Assembly (NCBI GenBank): GCA_937893415.1
Contig: CALBWZ010000089.1
Span: 1-11,208 of the forward strand
Direction: 5' to 3'
DNA length: 11,208 bases
From: an uncultured Comamonadaceae bacterium
Lineage (GTDB): Bacteria > Pseudomonadota > Gammaproteobacteria > Burkholderiales > Burkholderiaceae_C
Of this stretch, positions 7,070 to 11,208 are shown piece after piece. The translations under genes were made by a program, and so were the position numbers. Below the pieces are notes generated by a model, which had not been told where the DNA came from, ran no database searches, and was given only the letters and a program-made list of their open reading frames with translations. Each line of letters starts with the position of its first letter. The first letter of the stretch is position 1.

Positions 7070-7972
7070 TTAGGTCACTTGGAAGCGCATGGAGTAATCC
7101 ATTGCACGCACGTCTTTGGTCAGGCCGCCAATTGAAATGCGGTTGACCCCGGTAGCGGCCAGCTCGGCCAATCGCTCAAAAGTTACACTGCCAGAGACTT
7201 CCAACACGGCACGTCCGGCGTTCATATCGACTGCTTGGCGCAAGGTGGCCAAGTCCATGTTGTCCAGCAACACCATGTTGGCGCCAGCTTGCAAGGCAAG
7301 CGCCAGCTGGTCTAAATTTTCGACTTCGATTTGTACAAATTTCAAAGTGTCGGTACTGTCAGCCTGGGCCACCAATTGGGCTTGCGCCAGTGCTTCGCGC
7401 ACACCACCTGCAGCAGCGATGTGGTTTTCTTTGATTAATATGGCATCGAATAGGCCAATGCGGTGGTTCACCCCGCCGCCAACTGCCACCGCGTATTTTT
7501 GCGCCATACGCAAACCTGGTAGCGTTTTGCGCGTGTCCACGATGGCCACTTGGCTACCAACAACGGCTTGGCAGTAGGTCTGGGTTTTACTCGCTACGCC
7601 GCTGAGTAATTGCAAAAAATTCAAGGCCACACGCTCGCCGCTGAGCAGGCCACGTGCAGGGCCAAGCAAACGCACAACCACTTGGTCAGGGTGACAGATC
7701 TCGCCCTCAGCAACCAACCACTGCACGTCAATGTCTGAGCTGAGCGCGGAAAATGTGGCGTCTACCCAAGGCCGTCCACACACCACGCCAGCTTCACGCG
7801 CGACAATGTGGGCAGTTGCCACGCTGCCTGGGCTGATTAAGCTGGCCGTCAAATCACCTGTACCGAGGTCTTCCTCTAGGGCGCGGGCAACGTCGTGGCG
7901 TGCACCTGCGCTGAGAGAAGCCAAACTCGGCGCTGCAAGTGTGACTGGTTTGAAGTAAGTTGAATCAGGCAT
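7070..7972 (-). CDS. nadC: Nicotinate-nucleotide pyrophosphorylase (carboxylating)
   Basis: NadC converts quinolinate and PRPP to nicotinate mononucleotide and CO2, completing the de novo module with NadB and NadA. From the ATG at 7972 the product is 300 aa, slightly longer than the roughly 280-290 aa usual for the family. Motifs are EEDLGTGDLT (33-42), VDTRKTLPGLR (145-155), QKYAVAVGGGVNHR (158-171), LIKENH, IEVENLDQL, VLLDNM and the C-terminal EVSGSV with SIGGLTKD. The Arg, Lys and His residues of the phosphate and quinolinate pocket are present. The frame continues upstream to a GTG at 8041, but those 23 extra residues do not look like the family and would overlap the inverted repeat at 8021-8059. 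The gene leads the nadC-nadA operon and is divergent from panB. Confidence 0.94.
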   Translation of the reverse strand: MPDSTYFKPVTLAAPSLASLSAGARHDVARALEEDLGTGDLTASLISPGSVATAHIVAREAGVVCGRPWVDATFSALSSDIDVQWLVAEGEICHPDQVVVRLLGPARGLLSGERVALNFLQLLSGVASKTQTYCQAVVGSQVAIVDTRKTLPGLRMAQKYAVAVGGGVNHRIGLFDAILIKENHIAAAGGVREALAQAQLVAQADSTDTLKFVQIEVENLDQLALALQAGANMVLLDNMDLATLRQAVDMNAGRAVLEVSGSVTFERLAELAATGVNRISIGGLTKDVRAMDYSMRFQVT

Positions 7973-8020
7973 ATTTATGACAGTGGGGGTGTACGCGCGA
8001 AATGCAACGCTTAAACAAGT

Positions 8021-8059
8021 GATTCTGCTATGCACTGGCACTCAAAGCATAGCTGAATC
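8021..8059. promoter_or_regulatory. 39-bp inverted repeat between nadC and panB
   Basis: Thirteen-base arms gattctgctatgc (8021-8033) and gcatagctgaatc (8047-8059) match at 12 of 13 positions, with one T-T mismatch, around a 13-base spacer. The element lies near the middle of the 128-bp divergent gap, 48 bases from the nadC ATG and 41 from the panB ATG. Arm length and placement suit an operator shared by both operons or a leader hairpin. On the minus strand TTGAAG and TATGCT, 15 bases apart, overlap the right arm and could be a nadC promoter, but they are weak. Confidence 0.6.
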
Positions 8060-8100
8060 GACTAGACTTCAACTTTGTAGCGTTTTTGTGAAACCCGAGT

Positions 8101-9012
8101 ATGACCAACTCCACACCTGATACCGAAACGACCGTCGCAGCCAGCGCCAACTCAACGCCGTACGGCTCACTGCCCAACGCAGCAGCAAGTCCTAGACGCA
8201 GGCCGATCAGCTTGCCGCGGCTGCAAGACATGCGCGAGCGTGGTGAAAAAATAGCCATGATTACCGCTTACGATGCGACTTACGCCGCAGTCGCTGACCA
8301 TGCTGGCGTGGATTGCATTTTGGTAGGCGACTCGCTGGGAATGGTTTGCCAAGGCCTGCACTCCACAGTGGGCGTGACTCTAGAAACCATGCGCTACCAC
8401 ACAGAAAGCGTCACACGCGGCATTCGCCGCGTCCAGGGCTCAGTCTGGGTTGTTGCCGATATGCCCTTTGGCAGCTATCAAGAGTCACCCGAACAAGCGC
8501 TTCGGTGCGCCACCGTGCTTATGCAAGCCGGCGCGCACATGGTGAAATTGGAGGGCGGCGGCTGGACCACTGCAACCGTGGCGTTTTTGGTAGCCCGCGG
8601 TATTCCCGTGTGCGGGCATTTAGGCTTGACGCCCCAAACCGTTCATGCGCTGGGCGGTTACCGGGTTCAAGGACGTGCTGACAGCGCAGCTGTACTCAAG
8701 CAACAAGCCATGGACCTTGCCAATGCTGGCGCCACCATGATGGTGCTCGAAATGGTGCCTGTTGGTCTCTCTGCAGAAGTCACACAAGCCATGCCAAACT
8801 GCCACACCATAGGCATTGGCGCTGGCAACGGTACCGCCGGTCAGGTGTTGGTCATGCACGACATGTTGGGTATCAACTTGGGTAAAAATGCCAAGTTTGT
8901 GCGCAACTTCATGGACGGTGCAACGGGTGTACGCGATGCAATGGTTCGCTATGTGGCAGCTGTTAAAGACAACAGCTTTCCCCAAAACGACGTACACGGA
9001 TGGGCTGACTAA
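8101..9012 (+). CDS. panB: 3-methyl-2-oxobutanoate hydroxymethyltransferase
   Basis: PanB transfers a hydroxymethyl group from methylene-tetrahydrofolate to alpha-ketoisovalerate to form ketopantoate, the committed step of pantothenate synthesis. The 303-aa product shows ITAYDATYA (54-62), the metal-binding VGDSLGM (75-81), [10 protein letters not shown] (117-126), KLEGG (149-153), GHLGLTPQ (172-179), LEMVP (216-220), IGIGAG (237-242) and DMLG (254-257). The first 35 or so residues are a Ser/Thr/Ala-rich extension ending in [10 protein letters not shown]. Burkholderiales PanB proteins often carry such a tail, but the real start could lie further in. The ATG at 8101 has only a weak ribosome binding site. 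panC starts three bases after the stop, so the two form an operon. The upstream inverted repeat may control it together with nadC. Confidence 0.95.
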   Translation: MTNSTPDTETTVAASANSTPYGSLPNAAASPRRRPISLPRLQDMRERGEKIAMITAYDATYAAVADHAGVDCILVGDSLGMVCQGLHSTVGVTLETMRYHTESVTRGIRRVQGSVWVVADMPFGSYQESPEQALRCATVLMQAGAHMVKLEGGGWTTATVAFLVARGIPVCGHLGLTPQTVHALGGYRVQGRADSAAVLKQQAMDLANAGATMMVLEMVPVGLSAEVTQAMPNCHTIGIGAGNGTAGQVLVMHDMLGINLGKNAKFVRNFMDGATGVRDAMVRYVAAVKDNSFPQNDVHGWAD

Positions 9013-9015
9013 GGC

Positions 9016-9873
9016 ATGCAAATTGTTCACACTTTAAACGACTTACGATCAGCCCTCAGACCCTTCAACCAACCCGCGTTTGTCCCCACCATGGGTAACT
9101 TACACGCTGGTCATTTGGCCTTAATGGCGCAAGCGCAGCCGCTTGGTGATGTGCGGGTCGCCAGCATTTTTGTCAACCGCTTGCAATTTGGACTGGGTGA
9201 AGACTTTGAGTCTTACCCCCGCACGCTAGCTGGCGACTGCCAAGCCCTTGAAGCCAATGGCTGCGACATTGTATTTGCCCCCAACGAGGCTGAGCTGTAT
9301 CCACAAGCTCAGACCTACAGCGTGCAACCACCGAAAGAATTGGCAGATATCTTAGAAGGCCACTTCCGCCCAGGGTTTTTCACAGGCGTGGCCACCGTGG
9401 TCACCAAACTACTCAACTGCGTGTTCAGTGGTGCCAAAGACGGTGGGTTCGCCATGTTTGGTGAGAAAGACTTTCAGCAGTTGCTGGTGATTCGCCATAT
9501 GGTTGCACAGATGGCGCTGCCCATACAAGTGGTGCCTGGTGCCATAGTGCGTGACGCCAATGGCTTGGCTTTGAGTTCACGCAACGGCTACTTGAGTGAC
9601 TCGCAACGAACACACGCCGCAACGTTGCAGGCTACGCTGCAACACATGGCGCAACGGGTTAAGGCGCCATCTTCGCTGGGCGACATACCTAATATTGAGA
9701 AACACGCCATGGACACCATGCGCAGCAACGGCTGGTCACCCGACTACATGGCTGTATGCAACCGCCACAACTTGTTGGCACCTGCGGCCGGGGACCACGA
9801 GTTGATTGTTGTGGGCGCAGCAAAACTAGGCAACACGCGGTTGATTGATAACCTGCAATTTAACCGCCAATGA
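9016..9873 (+). CDS. panC: Pantothenate synthetase (pantoate-beta-alanine ligase)
   Basis: PanC activates pantoate with ATP and joins it to beta-alanine to give pantothenate. The 285-aa length is normal. Motifs are the nucleotidyl-transferase signature VPTMGNLHAGH (23-33), SIFVNRLQFG (50-59), EDFESYPRT (62-70), EGHFRPGFFTGVATVV (114-129), FGEKDFQQLLVIRHM (148-162) and GLALSSRNGYLS (183-194). Both histidines of the LHAGH motif and the KD of the GEKDFQQL loop are intact. RPGFFTGV has Phe where many family members have His (RPGHF), a small variation. The ATG at 9016 follows the panB stop by three bases, with TAAGG just ahead, so translation is probably coupled. Ketopantoate reductase and aspartate decarboxylase, needed for the rest of the route, are not in the window. 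Confidence 0.96.
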   Translation: MQIVHTLNDLRSALRPFNQPAFVPTMGNLHAGHLALMAQAQPLGDVRVASIFVNRLQFGLGEDFESYPRTLAGDCQALEANGCDIVFAPNEAELYPQAQTYSVQPPKELADILEGHFRPGFFTGVATVVTKLLNCVFSGAKDGGFAMFGEKDFQQLLVIRHMVAQMALPIQVVPGAIVRDANGLALSSRNGYLSDSQRTHAATLQATLQHMAQRVKAPSSLGDIPNIEKHAMDTMRSNGWSPDYMAVCNRHNLLAPAAGDHELIVVGAAKLGNTRLIDNLQFNRQ

Positions 9874-9914
9874 GGCGTGTTTGACTGGGCTTGGCTGGTG
9901 TGGTTGATCGATTG

Positions 9915-9940
9915 GGTGTCACCCGCGGTTGTGTGGCACC
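9915..9940. terminator. Hairpin between convergent panC and gpsA
   Basis: ggtgtcac (9915-9922) pairs with gtggcacc (9933-9940) in an 8-bp stem with one G-U pair and a 10-nt loop, in the 79-bp gap between the panC and gpsA ends. It is placed to act as a terminator, but no T-run follows on either side, so any termination would need Rho or another mechanism. Confidence 0.3.
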
Positions 9941-9952
9941 ACCCTGACTCAA

Positions 9953-10969
9953 CTACACCTCGGCAGTAGGCTCTCGCTGCATGAGCTTGACCACGGCCGC
10001 CCGCGGCGTGATATGACCATCCAACAAGTCCACCACAGCGCTGGCAATAGGCATGTCAACGCCCAGAGCCTTGGCACGTGAAACAACCGTGCGCGCACTG
10101 TAAACACCTTCAGCCACATGACCCAACTTGGCCAACACGGCCTCTACACTCAAGCCTTGTGCCAAGCCCACGCCTACTTGGCGGTTACGAGACAAATCAC
10201 CTGTTGCAGTCAGCACCAAGTCACCCAGACCTGACAATCCCATAAATGTCTCTGTGTGCCCACCAAGGGCCACGCCTAAACGAGACATTTCACGCAACCC
10301 ACGTGTAATGAGTGCTGCACGCGCATTGAGGCCCAATGACAAACCATCACATAAGCCAGTGGCAATAGCCAATACGTTTTTAACCGCACCACCCACCTCC
10401 ACGCCTGCCCAGTCGGCATTGGCATACACGCGTAAATGATCGCTGTGAAAAGCCTCCACCAGAGCTTGCGTCACAGCGGCATGAGGACTGGCCGCGACCA
10501 CTGCTGTCGGTGCGTTGTGCGCCACTTCCTGGGCAAAGCTAGGCCCACTCAGCACACCGCCTAGCACATTGGGGGCAACGCTGAGCATGACTTCATGCCC
10601 AAGCAAACCAAGGGTTGGGCCAGAGGCCACAGAAGTGGCGTCCAGTGCCTGCTCAAAGCCCTTACACAACCACACCACTGGTGCAGTTTGATTTGACAGC
10701 ACTTGCAGTGATGCGCGCAAACCTGACATAGGCGTGGCAATCACCAGCAAGTCATGTTGGCCAGCCAACTGTGCAAGGTCAGTTTGATCACTCAAAGAGA
10801 GCTGTATTGGCAAGGCAATACCCGGCAGATAGGCTGCGTTTTCGCGGGCCGCAAGCATGGCCTTGATGTGTGCTGGTTTGCGTGCCCACAGGGTCACCCT
10901 GTGGCGCGTGCAAGCGTTGACGGCCAAGGCGGTACCCCATGCGCCAGCACCCACAACCAATATGTTCAT
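9953..10969 (-). CDS. gpsA: NAD(P)-dependent glycerol-3-phosphate dehydrogenase
   Basis: GpsA reduces dihydroxyacetone phosphate to sn-glycerol-3-phosphate, the backbone for phospholipid synthesis. The 338-aa length fits. The Rossmann nucleotide-binding motif [11 protein letters not shown] (6-16) opens the protein. VVWLCKGFE (98-106), [10 protein letters not shown] (141-150) and [18 protein letters not shown] (193-210), with the catalytic Lys at about 197, follow. [14 protein letters not shown] and [17 protein letters not shown] complete the substrate domain. The ATG at 10969 starts right at the Rossmann strand, as in the family. It lies 25 bases after the secB stop, and secB-gpsA is a common pair in this order, so they are probably one operon. 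DHAP, its substrate, is also the NadA substrate, but the genes are not obviously co-regulated. Confidence 0.96.
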   Translation of the reverse strand: MNILVVGAGAWGTALAVNACTRHRVTLWARKPAHIKAMLAARENAAYLPGIALPIQLSLSDQTDLAQLAGQHDLLVIATPMSGLRASLQVLSNQTAPVVWLCKGFEQALDATSVASGPTLGLLGHEVMLSVAPNVLGGVLSGPSFAQEVAHNAPTAVVAASPHAAVTQALVEAFHSDHLRVYANADWAGVEVGGAVKNVLAIATGLCDGLSLGLNARAALITRGLREMSRLGVALGGHTETFMGLSGLGDLVLTATGDLSRNRQVGVGLAQGLSVEAVLAKLGHVAEGVYSARTVVSRAKALGVDMPIASAVVDLLDGHITPRAAVVKLMQREPTAEV

Positions 10970-10994
10970 GGCTGCCAGCCCGCTCCGCTAGGCA

Positions 10995-11208
10995 TTACTG
11001 AACCGTTGCACCAGGATCTTGGGCCGCACGTTGCTGCTCGAACATGGCTTGAAAGTTAATTTCAGACAAATGCACTGGCGGGAAGCCAGCACGGGTCACG
11101 ATGTCTGACACATTGCTGCGCAAATAAGGGTAAATGATTTGGGGGCAAGCCACACCCAAAATGCTGTCCATTTGGTCTTGCGGCAAATCACGGATTTCAA
11201 AGATAGCC
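10995..11208 (-). CDS. secB: Protein-export chaperone SecB, C-terminal part
   Basis: SecB is the tetrameric cytoplasmic chaperone that keeps preproteins unfolded and hands them to SecA. The frame is open to the right edge, so the N-terminal part lies outside. The visible 70 or so residues include [46 protein letters not shown] and AMFEQQ, which match the conserved C-terminal half of SecB (the CP-x-I-x-(F/Y)-PY and GFP-x-(V/L)-x-L signatures). A short tail follows, ending GATVQ. A TTG and an ATG inside the frame are internal codons, since the family sequence continues upstream to the window edge. gpsA follows 25 bases downstream. Confidence 0.95.
   Translation of the reverse strand, partial: AIFEIRDLPQDQMDSILGVACPQIIYPYLRSNVSDIVTRAGFPPVHLSEINFQAMFEQQRAAQDPGATVQ

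Noticed and set aside
7973..8041. GTG start extending NadC by 23 residues
   Set aside because: The extension does not resemble NadC, makes the protein longer than usual, and runs through the divergent regulatory gap.

Overview
The window looks like chromosomal DNA from a betaproteobacterium of the order Burkholderiales, probably a moderate-GC aquatic relative of the Comamonadaceae. Three things point there: a DUF3460-type small protein next to scpA, the secB-gpsA pair, and the sequence character of TrxB, PanB, PanC and GpsA. Most of the window is well-conserved housekeeping genes. The exception is a two-gene arsenic cassette.

Layout, left to right. Positions 3-236 hold the tail of an unidentified plus-strand frame that stops inside a near-perfect 32-bp palindrome. 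A 283-bp non-coding stretch follows, with a good sigma70-like promoter and a structured leader upstream of trxB (thioredoxin reductase). Next, on the plus strand, come a 70-aa DUF3460 protein, scpA (chromosome segregation) and nadB (L-aspartate oxidase). Convergent to nadB, on the minus strand, lie nadC-nadA (quinolinate phosphoribosyltransferase and quinolinate synthase) followed by arsR and a fused aquaporin-arsenate reductase gene. Divergent from nadC is the panB-panC operon (pantothenate synthesis). Convergent to panC are gpsA and the 3' part of secB.

How the genes work together. NadB, NadA and NadC carry out the complete de novo route from aspartate to nicotinate mononucleotide. PanB and PanC supply pantothenate for CoA, so precursors of two major cofactors are made side by side, and nadC and panB share one divergent intergenic region carrying a 39-bp inverted repeat. 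The ars cassette sits between nadB and nadA. ArsR should sense arsenite through a C-terminal CC-x4-C cluster. The fusion protein joins a six-helix channel, whose selectivity-filter arginine is replaced by alanine, to a complete glutaredoxin-type ArsC. This suggests that arsenate is reduced at the membrane and arsenite leaves passively through the attached pore. No arsB or acr3 pump gene is present in the window.

The strongest leads are the channel-reductase fusion with its possibly leaderless, operator-covered arsR start, and the trxB leader, where one RNA segment can pair with either of two copies of the same 10-base sequence. Everything here was read by eye. No database search, folding program or alignment was run.
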